Below, one piece after another: positions 25,860 to 32,657 of a stretch of DNA of 32,657 nucleotides. Position 1 is the first letter of the stretch, and the number at the start of each line of letters is the position of its first letter. The notes under the pieces are model-generated. The model searched no databases. It was not told the origin of the DNA and saw only the letters and a program-made list of their open reading frames with translations. This stretch comes from Kiritimatiellia bacterium (GTDB lineage: Bacteria; Verrucomicrobiota; Kiritimatiellia; RFP12; UBA1067), in the NCBI GenBank assembly GCA_018399555.1, contig JAGYOL010000014.1:1-32657 (forward strand), given 5' to 3'. A program made the translations under genes and the position numbers.

Positions 25860-27416
25860 ATGAAAAATGCAATAATCATGATATGTTCAGGGTTGCTTGT
25901 GATGGCGAACTGCGCAGCTGTTGAATGCGAAACGGTTTTTCACAGCAGATTCGACGCAGGACACGAGGTCCGGCTCTTCAGCGAATCCGGAGTTGCGAGC
26001 TGGGCTGCCGCAGGAGCCGACCGGGTTTTGAAGATCGAGGCGACGGAACGCCGGGCCGACAATACGGTCAGCAAGCAGATTGATTTCGCCCCCTACGCCG
26101 GAAAGGAGGTGATTCTGAAATGCCGGGTCAAAGCTCTGGATGTCAGCGAGCCGCAACAGAGTTACAACGGAGTTAAAGTGATGCTCCATTACACGACACC
26201 GTCCAGCGGCAGGCAGTGGCCCGGCCTCGGCATACCGCAGGGAAGCTTTGATTGGCGCTGGTTCAGTCGCAGTATTCTGCTGCCGGATGACATCAGCGAG
26301 GGGGTACTGGTACTTGGTTTGCAGGATAGCACCGGAGTGGTTCTGTTTGACGAAGTTTCGATTAAATTGAGCCGGCATCAGATTGTTCAACATCCCGCGC
26401 CGCCTGCAAATCCGCCACCGGTTTTTAAAGGTCATCCGCTGCCGCGTCTGCGCGGTGCGATGACCGGCTCGCAGGATATCTCCGAGGTGGACATACGCAA
26501 CTTCGCGCAGAAGTGGGGCGGCAATCTGCTGCGTTTTCAGATCAACCGTAACTGGCATCTGGCCAATGACAACCGTGACCTGCAGGAATACAACCGATGG
26601 GTTGACACACGGCTTGACATGCTGGAAAAAACATTAAGCTGGTGCGAACAATACGGTGTGTACGTGGTGGTGGATTTGCATGCCCTGCCGGGGGGACGTT
26701 ACGAAAACCGCTCTATGGCGATGTTTTACGAGAGGAAATACGCCGACGAATTTATCAGGATATGGCGGAAGATTGCAATGCGTTTCAAGGGCTGCCGGAC
26801 AATCTGGGGCTACGATCTGGTCAATGAACCGGTGCATGATATGGAGCTGCCGGAGGGGATGGATGATTTCCGGGAGCTTCAGATCAAAGCGGCTGAGGCC
26901 ATCCGGAAGATCGAAGCCGGCAAACCGATCATTTTCGAGGTATTCAAATGGGATTCCCCCGAGGGTTTCCGATACATGCGTCCGGTTGAGATGCCGAATA
27001 TCATCTATCAGGCGCACATGTATCTGCCGTTTGCCTTCACACACCAGGGCGTCAATGGCACGCCTGCGGGAATTGTGTATCCCGGTTTGATCAACGGCAG
27101 AGAGGAAAACCCTCAGACCCTGCGTGAATACCTTAAACCGGTAAGGGAGTTTCAATCAGCTTACAACGTGCACATTTACATTGGCGAATTCAGTGCGGCG
27201 CGCTGGGCGCCCGGTGCCGAAAAATATCTGGATGATGTGATCTCGATTTTTGAAGAGTATGGATGGGACTGGAGTTATCATGCCTATCGCGAAGCTTCCT
27301 GCTGGAGCCTGGAACACACAGAGAACAAAGAGAAGGTTGAGCTGGCGGTGGAACCGACCGAACGACTCAAGGTGCTGAAAAAGTGGTTTGCGCTTAACAG
27401 CCGGGCGGTTTTCTGA
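25860..27416 (+). CDS. secreted glycoside hydrolase family 5-type endoglycanase with N-terminal carbohydrate-binding-like domain
   Basis: A 518-residue exported enzyme of the GH5/cellulase superfamily, which hydrolyses beta-linked glycans by a retaining mechanism. A signal peptide (about 1-20) precedes a beta-sandwich domain (about 25-170, ending VVLFDEVSIKL), probably a carbohydrate-binding module. The TIM-barrel catalytic domain runs from about 195 to 510. Landmarks are R225 in LLRFQINRNW, VVVDLHALPGG with H274, the acid/base E323 in YDLVNEP, H386 in YQAHMY, and the nucleophile E443 in IYIGEFSA, with the conserved W471. The substrate cannot be read from sequence; cellulose, mannan and other beta-glucans are all possible. 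It converges on the kinase pseudogene, overlapping its tail by about 20 bp. Confidence 0.9.
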   Translation: MKNAIIMICSGLLVMANCAAVECETVFHSRFDAGHEVRLFSESGVASWAAAGADRVLKIEATERRADNTVSKQIDFAPYAGKEVILKCRVKALDVSEPQQSYNGVKVMLHYTTPSSGRQWPGLGIPQGSFDWRWFSRSILLPDDISEGVLVLGLQDSTGVVLFDEVSIKLSRHQIVQHPAPPANPPPVFKGHPLPRLRGAMTGSQDISEVDIRNFAQKWGGNLLRFQINRNWHLANDNRDLQEYNRWVDTRLDMLEKTLSWCEQYGVYVVVDLHALPGGRYENRSMAMFYERKYADEFIRIWRKIAMRFKGCRTIWGYDLVNEPVHDMELPEGMDDFRELQIKAAEAIRKIEAGKPIIFEVFKWDSPEGFRYMRPVEMPNIIYQAHMYLPFAFTHQGVNGTPAGIVYPGLINGREENPQTLREYLKPVREFQSAYNVHIYIGEFSAARWAPGAEKYLDDVISIFEEYGWDWSYHAYREASCWSLEHTENKEKVELAVEPTERLKVLKKWFALNSRAVF

Positions 27417-27754
27417 ATGCCTGCACACATTCGCGCACGGCACTTCGCATAGCATGTTCCTGCGCCTCCATGCTGCGAACCATTGCGAACTGGACGCGAC
27501 AGCGATCCAGATTCTATCCGCTGCGGTGTGTTCGGAAATAATGGTCGCCTTCCAGATAGTCGGTCAGAAAACGGATGCCGATGGTCATGGCGATCACTCT
27601 GCAGCAGGTAGTGAACCTGACGTCCGGCCAGATTGAGAGTTACGCGAAATGTATCGTTGCTGTGGCCCGAACCGTAACGTTCGACGGAAAGCGGATCGCC
27701 CCACAGTTGAAACTGTCCGACAACCTCACGCAACTGATCAAAGGTGAACTCCAT
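27394..27754 (-). pseudogene. remnant of an N-acetylhexosamine kinase/APH-family phosphotransferase gene
   Basis: Two ends of one gene survive. From the ATG at 27754, about 50 residues (MEFTFDQLREVV onward, including RYGSGHSNDTFRV and HYLLQ) match the nucleotide-binding N-terminus of NahK-like kinases of the aminoglycoside-phosphotransferase fold, where G-x-GHINDT-Y-V is characteristic. From about 27588, in another frame, RFLTDYLEGDHYF, an in-frame TAG (27516-27514), then NLDRCRVQF resemble the C-terminal part of the same family. It ends in TAA at 27394-27396. Roughly 240 codons between them, including the catalytic loop, are gone, and the junction (about 27600) shifts the frame. The start lies 46 nt after the PIG-L stop on the same strand, so it was probably in that operon. 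Confidence 0.72.
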
Positions 27755-27800
27755 ATTGTCCGTCCATGTTAATGCCGAGCCGCCGTCTGCGGAACTCCGT

Positions 27801-28637
27801 TCAGATCTGCGCCAGCACCTCGGTTTTGAACGCATCAATCATGGAACCGGTGAATTCACTCAGTGAGAGTGAATCATCCCGGATCAATGCGGTCATATCC
27901 ATGGCAAAACTGAGCATCTGCGCCTGATCAACATTGTGCGACTCGAAAAAGGTGGCGTGGGCTTTGCGTCTGCCAGCCACCGCTTCATCGTAGCGTTTAC
28001 CGCCGGTGATCTGCGAATCGAATATCCCGGAAAGTGCTGAGGCGATGTTGGCCCGTTCGCTGATATCCAAAACAACCTTCAGGTTATCCGGCAGCCAGTC
28101 GAGATCCCGCCAGATTTCGCAACCGAGAAGTCTGGCAGGACGTGCTTCAGGGGGCATCCGGCGTACGGCCTGCACAACTGCGCGGCAGACACCGACGTGG
28201 GTTGCATGCTTGTCAGCGGGATTATGTGTATAGATCACGCCGGGGCGGCATTGCATCAGAACATTGCAGATATCCTCAACAACCGCCTCAGGATCGTTCG
28301 TCTTGACCGCCGCGCTCGGATAATCGAGTTGAAGCATAGCGCCATACTGACCTACCAAGGCAGCTTTGCGCTGTTCTTCTCTGCGCACACCGCGCATCTC
28401 TTCATCGCTGTAAGCGGCATAGATACCCGAGCGTGAGCTGCCAGCACCGTTGGTGGTGATTACACCGCAGAACCATTTATCCATCTGACCGAAGCACTCC
28501 AGAATGCCGTGCATCGCCATAAACTCGAGGTCATCCTGGTGCGCGCCCACACCGAGGTGGGTAGTGCGCGCAAGCGCGTCAGCGCATTCTATCTCATCCG
28601 GTATAAAAATATCGGCTGTCTGATTATTGAAATTCAT
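27801..28637 (-). CDS. PIG-L (LmbE-like) zinc-dependent N-deacetylase
   Basis: A 278-residue enzyme of the PIG-L/LmbE family, which removes acetyl groups from GlcNAc-containing substrates. The zinc motif AHQDD is at 32-36. The second ligand region THNPADKHATHVGV (137-150) holds D142, H144 and H147. The Rossmann-like opening and family length fit. I chose the ATG at 28637, with GGAGG 7 nt upstream, over an upstream start that adds 11 residues. Downstream on the same strand lies the broken hexosamine-kinase gene, consistent with amino-sugar metabolism. Upstream is a structured spacer and the ROK gene, apparently separated by a terminator. The exact substrate is unknown. Confidence 0.88.
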   Translation of the reverse strand: MNFNNQTADIFIPDEIECADALARTTHLGVGAHQDDLEFMAMHGILECFGQMDKWFCGVITTNGAGSSRSGIYAAYSDEEMRGVRREEQRKAALVGQYGAMLQLDYPSAAVKTNDPEAVVEDICNVLMQCRPGVIYTHNPADKHATHVGVCRAVVQAVRRMPPEARPARLLGCEIWRDLDWLPDNLKVVLDISERANIASALSGIFDSQITGGKRYDEAVAGRRKAHATFFESHNVDQAQMLSFAMDMTALIRDDSLSLSEFTGSMIDAFKTEVLAQI

Positions 28638-28689
28638 TGTTAGCCTCCGTCTGTGGTTCAACATTAACATCTAAAGCTGCTTTCAGCCG

Positions 28690-28741
28690 CCTGTCTGCGC
28701 CTGCCTGTCAGGCAGACAGGTGCGTACACGCACAGGCAGGC
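28690..28741. repeat. overlapping GC-rich inverted repeats upstream of the PIG-L gene
   Basis: CCTGTCTGC (28690-28698) pairs with GCAGACAGG (28712-28720). GCCTGCCTGT (28699-28708) pairs with ACAGGCAGGC (28732-28741). These stems interleave, so both cannot form as simple nested hairpins. TGCGTACACGCA (28721-28732) is a further small palindrome. The element lies 53-104 nt before the PIG-L start, inside its likely leader. It could be an attenuator or switch, or a dispersed palindromic repeat. Confidence 0.65.
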
Positions 28742-28818
28742 AACCAAACTTAAGTCTTCAAACAGGCGCAGCCATCATTTAAAAATTTCTGTTTGAGTTC
28801 TCAACGTCGCAGCTTTAG

Positions 28819-28838
28819 AAAAAAACGCTGCGCGTTTT
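28819..28838 (-). terminator. probable intrinsic terminator of the ROK gene
   Basis: On the minus strand AAAACGC (28838-28832) pairs with GCGTTTT (28828-28822) around 3 nt, ending in seven T residues. The stem has only three G-C pairs, so strength is modest. It would separate ROK transcription from the PIG-L gene. Confidence 0.4.
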
Positions 28839-28866
28839 GAAAAACGGGTTTAAAAGAGCGCCGAAA

Positions 28867-28928
28867 ACCTCTTACAATAAGTGTGATTAAAACAAACAAT
28901 AAGAGGTACGGCACACTAACACACTTAT
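28867..28928. other. interleaved inverted repeats, pseudoknot-like element
   Basis: ACCTCTTA (28867-28874) pairs with TAAGAGGT (28900-28907). ATAAGTGTG (28877-28885) pairs with CACACTTAT (28920-28928). The order 1-2-1'-2' is that of an H-type pseudoknot. It lies in the roughly 500-bp spacer (28638-29133) between the ROK and PIG-L genes, where no protein-coding frame is convincing. It may be a structured 3' UTR or small RNA, or overlapping operator sites. Confidence 0.4.
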
Positions 28929-29120
28929 ACATAAATTTTCGGATGTTATCAACGGCTATATTTCGGGATTCGACAGAATCGTATTCATCTGTTCGGGTCT
29001 TATCGGTGTGTGGTCTGCGGTTGAGAGCTGTGTCACATTCAAAGCGCACTACGATAAAACTGCCGGTTTCCCGCGACTTTCAAGACACTGGGGGAAATGC
29101 AAAACAAAATGTCGGCTTAA

Positions 29121-29150
29121 GACCAACATGTTGCTAACGACCAACATGTT
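29121..29150. repeat. 12-bp direct repeat at the 3' end of the ROK gene
   Basis: GACCAACATGTT occurs at 29121-29132 and 29139-29150, 18 bp apart, with palindromic core AACATGTT. The second copy encodes the last residues of the ROK protein and the first lies just past its stop. It may be a local duplication or a small recombination scar. Confidence 0.5.
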
Positions 29151-30540
29151 TGTTTTGCCCTTCGGTGAAGGGTCTAAGCAGAGGCAGAGTGGCCGCGGCA
29201 AAGGCCTGTCCGCTTTTCCGGATTTTTTCAACCTGCGTCAGGACACCCACCTGTTCGGCCAGCTCAGGGAAACGGTCATGCAGAATCAGACGGGCAGTCT
29301 CCTGCATCAAAACACCGCCCAGACCGGCTGTCACTCCACCCAGGATCATGAAGTGGTTGCAATCATAAAACTCACGATACCAAGGTATGGTGTATCCCAG
29401 GTAGAGCCCTATCTGCTGAAAAACGTTCAATGCGGCTGAATCGCCCTCGAGCATCTTCTCCTGAATACGCACAATACGTTGATCAAGCGGCATTTTAGCG
29501 GGGAAATGTATGCCTTTTTTCAGGGCGATGCGATTGACGGCCGGTTGTGAAAAATATTGTGAGCCGACCCCGATGTCACCAGACCATTCATCGTGCGGAG
29601 CGGAGGGGTGCAGATCAACCGGGGCGAAGGCCAGCTCGTTGAGTCGTCCTGTCAGACAGCCGCGGTTATCGATATAGCCACCGGCCTCACTGTTTCCAAA
29701 GCGGATACCGAGCACGCCCTTTCTGCCCATATCGATCAATCCCGACAATGCCGCTATATCGCCGTTGTTGGCAACCTCCACCGGCACCTGCCACTCATCT
29801 GCGAGGCGGATGAAAATATCCCGTGCCGCATCAAAACCTGACTCCGGCACCGCCCTGAAGATCGTGGCGGCCTTGATCCGGTTATCCACCACAATTCCCG
29901 GGGTGCTGCCGCCTATGGCATCAACTCTGCGCAGATGCGAAGCAGCCATCTGCAGAGCGGCATTGATTCGGGAGTAGTGGTAATCGGGATCACGCTGAGT
30001 GGAGGGTTCCCAGGAGAATTCAGCACTGAATATTTCTCGTCCGTTTCTAACTGCGCAAACCTTGAAATCATCGACATTCAGTTCGAAGCCCAGGCGGCTG
30101 CCGCCGATGTTGCGATCCATCATCAGGGCACGCTCATGACTTTGCGGTATCTCATTGAGAGGCAGACGTTCCACGATCATTTTACAGCCGTAAACTCTGG
30201 ACATAAAGCGGCAATCAAACTTCCGCGATCCTTTGGGAGCATAGGCGCGTCTGATCGCCTGACACACCTTCTGCGGGCCGGAGAGCATCACGCGCCAGCC
30301 GCCGCTGGACCAGAGCATGAATTTTACAATCCGCTCCGCCAGAAAAATTATTTCCGGAGAACTCTGGTTTCTGGCTGGCAGAGGCAAGTCGTAGCGTGAA
30401 ACGTAGCCCCTCTCCCGTTCCAGGGCAATGGTAAGCACCTCCGCACCCGCCGGTGCGGCTTCTCTGATCTGCCGCAGGAGATCCACAGCCGGTTTAAAGG
30501 ATCTCTTGGAGGGCATCTGTTCCGGAGTCAGCTTCAACAT
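29134..30540 (-). CDS. ROK-fold protein, likely catalytically altered sugar-kinase relative
   Basis: A 468-residue protein. Residues about 148-440 have the ROK (sugar kinase/repressor) actin-like fold: RLGFELNVDDFKVCAVRNGR, PGIVVDNRI, and HFMILGGVTAGLGGV near the end. The first 145 residues are an extra domain without a clear helix-turn-helix. Key kinase features are changed. The catalytic aspartate in the usual N-D-x-N/D motif is Asn (N258-N259-G-D261). The GELGH motif reads NELAF (301-305), and the zinc CxCGxxGC cluster is absent. It may sense a sugar rather than phosphorylate it. AGGAG lies 7 nt before the ATG. It is divergent from the metal-transport operon and on the same strand as the PIG-L gene. 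Confidence 0.8.
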   Translation of the reverse strand: MLKLTPEQMPSKRSFKPAVDLLRQIREAAPAGAEVLTIALERERGYVSRYDLPLPARNQSSPEIIFLAERIVKFMLWSSGGWRVMLSGPQKVCQAIRRAYAPKGSRKFDCRFMSRVYGCKMIVERLPLNEIPQSHERALMMDRNIGGSRLGFELNVDDFKVCAVRNGREIFSAEFSWEPSTQRDPDYHYSRINAALQMAASHLRRVDAIGGSTPGIVVDNRIKAATIFRAVPESGFDAARDIFIRLADEWQVPVEVANNGDIAALSGLIDMGRKGVLGIRFGNSEAGGYIDNRGCLTGRLNELAFAPVDLHPSAPHDEWSGDIGVGSQYFSQPAVNRIALKKGIHFPAKMPLDQRIVRIQEKMLEGDSAALNVFQQIGLYLGYTIPWYREFYDCNHFMILGGVTAGLGGVLMQETARLILHDRFPELAEQVGVLTQVEKIRKSGQAFAAATLPLLRPFTEGQNKHVGR

Positions 30541-30678
30541 AATCTTCTCCTGAGCAAAAAATCAAACTCATTTCCAACCGTTCAAATGATACCTTAACAC
30601 ACCTGTTTTAGCAACCGGCAGATTCGGCGGGGATTTTTCGTCAGTTCCTCGTTGATCAGGAAGACTGAAAAAAAGCAT

Positions 30679-30707
30679 TTGATGGCTGTAAGTGGCACTG
30701 TTATACT
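30679..30707 (+). promoter_or_regulatory. predicted promoter of the metal-transport operon, leaderless arrangement
   Basis: TTGATG (30679-30684), a 17-nt gap and TATACT (30702-30707), then 9 nt to the ATG at 30717. No ribosome-binding site is present. No convincing Zur or MntR operator could be picked out by eye. Confidence 0.5.
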
Positions 30708-30716
30708 TTTTGCGTT

Positions 30717-31634
30717 ATGAAAAATAATTTTGCCACAGTCGTCTTGAGCGTTGTTGCTGCAATTATCGGTGTGTGGTCGATGCAGGCAGAGATAACCGTC
30801 GCGTCACTCAATCCGATTACCAGTGATCTGGTCAGACAGGTCGGGGGAGAGAGGATCACCGTAGCCGAGCTGATGAGGGTCGGTGAGAACCCGCACATTT
30901 ATGAACCTTCCCCCGCACAGTTGCGTCAGGCCGCCTCGTCCGACCTGGTTCTGGCGGCAGGCATGGGTCTGGAGACCTACCTGCCGGATTTACGTGATTC
31001 ACTTGGCCGCGGCAAACGCATTCTGGAGGTCGGCAACTCCCTGCCCCCCCTGAAACTCAGGGATGACAAGCTTTTTCTGTGCTGCCCCGGACATGAACAC
31101 AGTTCGGTTGATCCGCACTGGTGGCACAGCATAAAGAATCTGCAGCGGGCGACTGTTATTATCGAAACGACTCTGACGGAGCTTGATCCGGAAGGCGGGC
31201 AATACTTCAGGGAACGTGGCAGAAGCTACCGGCACAGACTGGATGAACTTGAAAAGTGGGCCAGAAAAGAGATTTACCGCATTCCACGCAAGGATAGAGT
31301 TTTAACGACCACCCACACGGCTTTCAGCTATTTCTGTCGTGATTTCGGTTTTAAAGCTGTTCCGCTCCGGGGACTGTCCACCGAGGTTGCGGCGGAACCG
31401 CACCACCTCGCCGCAGTTGTTGAAACCATAAAAAAAGAGCGTATCAAAGCGATATTCCCGGAAAAATACATCAGCCGGAAGCTGCTGGACAGCGTGGCGC
31501 GAGAAAGCGGCGTCAGAATCGGAGCACCGCTGCTCTCCGGCACGCCCGAGCCGGTCGAGCCGACCTGTGAAGCGATGTTCCGTTATAATGTGCAGGCAAT
31601 TGTGAGAGCACTGGCTCCGAAAGGCACGGAGTGA
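30717..31634 (+). CDS. zinc/manganese ABC transporter substrate-binding protein (ZnuA/TroA family)
   Basis: A 305-residue periplasmic metal-binding protein. A signal peptide covers about 1-24. Metal ligands by family position are H60 (NPHIYEPSP), H134 (DPHWW) and H200 (TTHTAFSYF); three histidines favour zinc over manganese. The usual fourth acidic ligand near the C-terminus (an Asp in the TD/AD-S segment) is not obvious in the corresponding LLSGTPEP stretch. The His-rich loop of many ZnuA proteins is reduced to GHEH (125-128). The start lacks a ribosome-binding site but sits 9 nt after a predicted -10 box. It leads an operon with a small membrane protein and an ATPase. Confidence 0.9.
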   Translation: MKNNFATVVLSVVAAIIGVWSMQAEITVASLNPITSDLVRQVGGERITVAELMRVGENPHIYEPSPAQLRQAASSDLVLAAGMGLETYLPDLRDSLGRGKRILEVGNSLPPLKLRDDKLFLCCPGHEHSSVDPHWWHSIKNLQRATVIIETTLTELDPEGGQYFRERGRSYRHRLDELEKWARKEIYRIPRKDRVLTTTHTAFSYFCRDFGFKAVPLRGLSTEVAAEPHHLAAVVETIKKERIKAIFPEKYISRKLLDSVARESGVRIGAPLLSGTPEPVEPTCEAMFRYNVQAIVRALAPKGTE

Positions 31635-31640
31635 GTTGGC

Positions 31641-32087
31641 ATGCGAGGCGATCCTGTCAAAGAGTGGATAATCTTTTCTGTATGCTGGCTGGCTCTGCTG
31701 CTGCCGGTGCTGAGAGTAGTCGGTCCGCAATCGGAGAGGGGTGATGTTGCGCAACTTGCGGCGCAGCAGACAAGCGGAGTTGAATCGAGGCAGGCTTTTG
31801 CGGTGGTGCGTTACACCGGCCAACCGCTGTTTTTCAGAATATCTCAGATGAGCACCGTGCTTTACGAAGAGAACGCTCCGCCTGTCGGGGGCGCGGAGCG
31901 TCAGATTGTTCTCAAGCTGGAGGACAAAATACTTGAGTTGCTGGTGGAGGCTACATGGCCGGACCGGCAGCAACATGTTTTTGAACTGGAGCTGCAGCCC
32001 GCCGGAGTTGCGGAGCGGAGGGCGCACTGCTGGGCATCGCAGCAACTCAATGAAGTTGTTATTTTCAATTGGGAGGATGAGTTGTAG
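31641..32087 (+). CDS. small membrane-anchored protein within the metal-transport operon, function unknown
   Basis: A 148-residue protein not recognised by family. One N-terminal membrane helix (about 9-27) precedes a soluble, probably periplasmic domain with beta-strand-like alternation and no Cys/His cluster suggesting metal binding. It starts 6 nt after the substrate-binding gene, with GGAG about 10 nt upstream, and ends 38 nt before the ATPase gene, so it is almost certainly co-transcribed. It could be an accessory to metal uptake; that is context only. Confidence 0.75.
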   Translation: MRGDPVKEWIIFSVCWLALLLPVLRVVGPQSERGDVAQLAAQQTSGVESRQAFAVVRYTGQPLFFRISQMSTVLYEENAPPVGGAERQIVLKLEDKILELLVEATWPDRQQHVFELELQPAGVAERRAHCWASQQLNEVVIFNWEDEL

Positions 32088-32125
32088 TACCCCGTGTTTC
32101 ACACAGTGCGTCGGAACATGCTTTT

Positions 32126-32657
32126 ATGGCAACCATGCAACACAACGGACATATTTTAAGTGTGCGGAAGATTCATGTGCACTATGGCGAGGTATGCGCT
32201 TTGAGCGGTATCAGCTTTGAAATCGCCTGTGGCTCCGCTCTGGCACTGATCGGACCCAACGGATCGGGTAAAAGTACTCTGCTGAAAACCATTATCGGAC
32301 TGGTCAAAGCGCAGCGCGGCAGCATCAAATGGTGCGGACGGGATGTCGAATGCAACCGTTATGAAGTTGCCTATCTGCCGCAGAAAGAGAGCGTCGACTG
32401 GGGTTTTCCGTTGACGGTGCGCGGACTGGTTGAGATGGGGCGCTACCCTCGAACAGGAGCACTGCGCAGATTCAGCAGCAGCGATGACGCTGTGGTTAAC
32501 CGCGCCCTGCACGAGATGCAGATAGAGAATCTGCAACAACGCCACATCAGCTCGCTTTCAGGCGGGCAGCAGCAACGCGCCTTTATTGCCAGGGCATTAG
32601 CCCAGGAACCGCATGTGCTGCTGCTGGACGAACCGGCGTCGGGACTGGACATGCGCT
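32126..32657 (+). CDS. zinc/manganese ABC transporter ATP-binding protein, 5' part (cut by window edge)
   Basis: The frame is open from 32126 to the last base, giving 177 residues of an expected 250 or so. Walker A is GPNGSGKS (43-50), the Q-loop is LPQ (84-86), the ABC signature LSGGQQQR (144-151) and Walker B LLLDEP (165-170). The segment DWGFPLTVRGLVEMGRYP (91-108) is characteristic of Mn/Zn uptake ATPases (ZnuC/MntB/SitB type). A second ATG at 32135 could be the true start. The permease gene is expected just beyond the window. Confidence 0.93.
   Translation, partial: MATMQHNGHILSVRKIHVHYGEVCALSGISFEIACGSALALIGPNGSGKSTLLKTIIGLVKAQRGSIKWCGRDVECNRYEVAYLPQKESVDWGFPLTVRGLVEMGRYPRTGALRRFSSSDDAVVNRALHEMQIENLQQRHISSLSGGQQQRAFIARALAQEPHVLLLDEPASGLDMR

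Noticed and set aside
25887-26558. 223-residue minus-strand frame over the GH5 gene
   Set aside because: Mirror of a clear GH5 signal peptide and binding domain; no family-like features.
29008-29439. 143-residue plus-strand frame
   Set aside because: Overlaps the ROK C-terminus on the opposite strand with no recognisable content.
31302-32102. 266-residue minus-strand frame over the metal-binding and membrane-protein genes
   Set aside because: Covers two well-supported plus-strand genes and has shadow-like composition.

Overview
The window is about 32.7 kb of bacterial chromosome at moderate GC, with no rRNA, tRNA, CRISPR array, integrase or complete insertion sequence. Gene content points to the Planctomycetes-Verrucomicrobia-Chlamydiae superphylum, most likely Lentisphaerota, Kiritimatiellota or Verrucomicrobiota. 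The main evidence is a five-gene cluster laid out like Akkermansia Amuc_1098-1102, a LamG plus beta-helix giant protein, a WTLQ-tail type secreted protein, a DUF1670-like gene and an ROK/PIG-L sugar locus. This placement is an inference from gene families, not a database result.

Layout. 1-1000: the 3' part of a DUF1670-like gene, apparently cut short, converges on a small di-iron protein that keeps all six metal ligands of the alternative oxidase (AOX) family. 1062-4397: tig-clpP-clpX reading leftward from a good predicted promoter; the AOX-like gene lies just downstream on the same strand. 4530-6826: coaE-rho, translationally coupled by ATGA. 6990-14675: a leftward operon (Amuc_1102-like protein, PilM-PilN fusion, Amuc_1100-like, Amuc_1099-like, secretin) closed by a clear terminator. 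14778-16637: mutL, with degenerate endonuclease motifs. 16688-16743: three copies of a 17-bp palindromic repeat. 16821-17621: a membrane protein of unknown function. 17910-19163: hydF. 19393-22860: an 1155-residue LamG/helical/beta-helix secreted protein. 23021-24733: a fused two-domain ABC permease without its partners. 24911-25717: a secreted protein. 25860-27416: a GH5-type glycosidase. 27394-30540: a broken N-acetylhexosamine-kinase-like gene, a PIG-L deacetylase and an ROK-fold protein, with a structured spacer between the last two. 30717 to the end: a Zn/Mn ABC importer operon that leaves the window within its ATPase gene.

How the parts work together. tig, clpP and clpX are protein folding and turnover. 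The secretin/PilM cluster should form an envelope-spanning pilus-like or secretion apparatus. The GH5, PIG-L, ROK and broken kinase genes suggest secreted breakdown of polysaccharides followed by amino-sugar handling, with the kinase step lost here. HydF implies an [FeFe]-hydrogenase elsewhere and hence a fermentative or anaerobic lifestyle, which makes a nearby AOX-like oxygen reductase notable.

The most interesting points are the AOX-like protein, the Amuc-type cluster with a zinc-ribbon plus calcium-repeat protein, the kinase pseudogene, a set of promoters lying only 6-9 nt before start codons (predicted leaderless mRNAs), the 17-bp triple repeat beside mutL, and an interleaved inverted-repeat (pseudoknot-like) element at 28867-28928.
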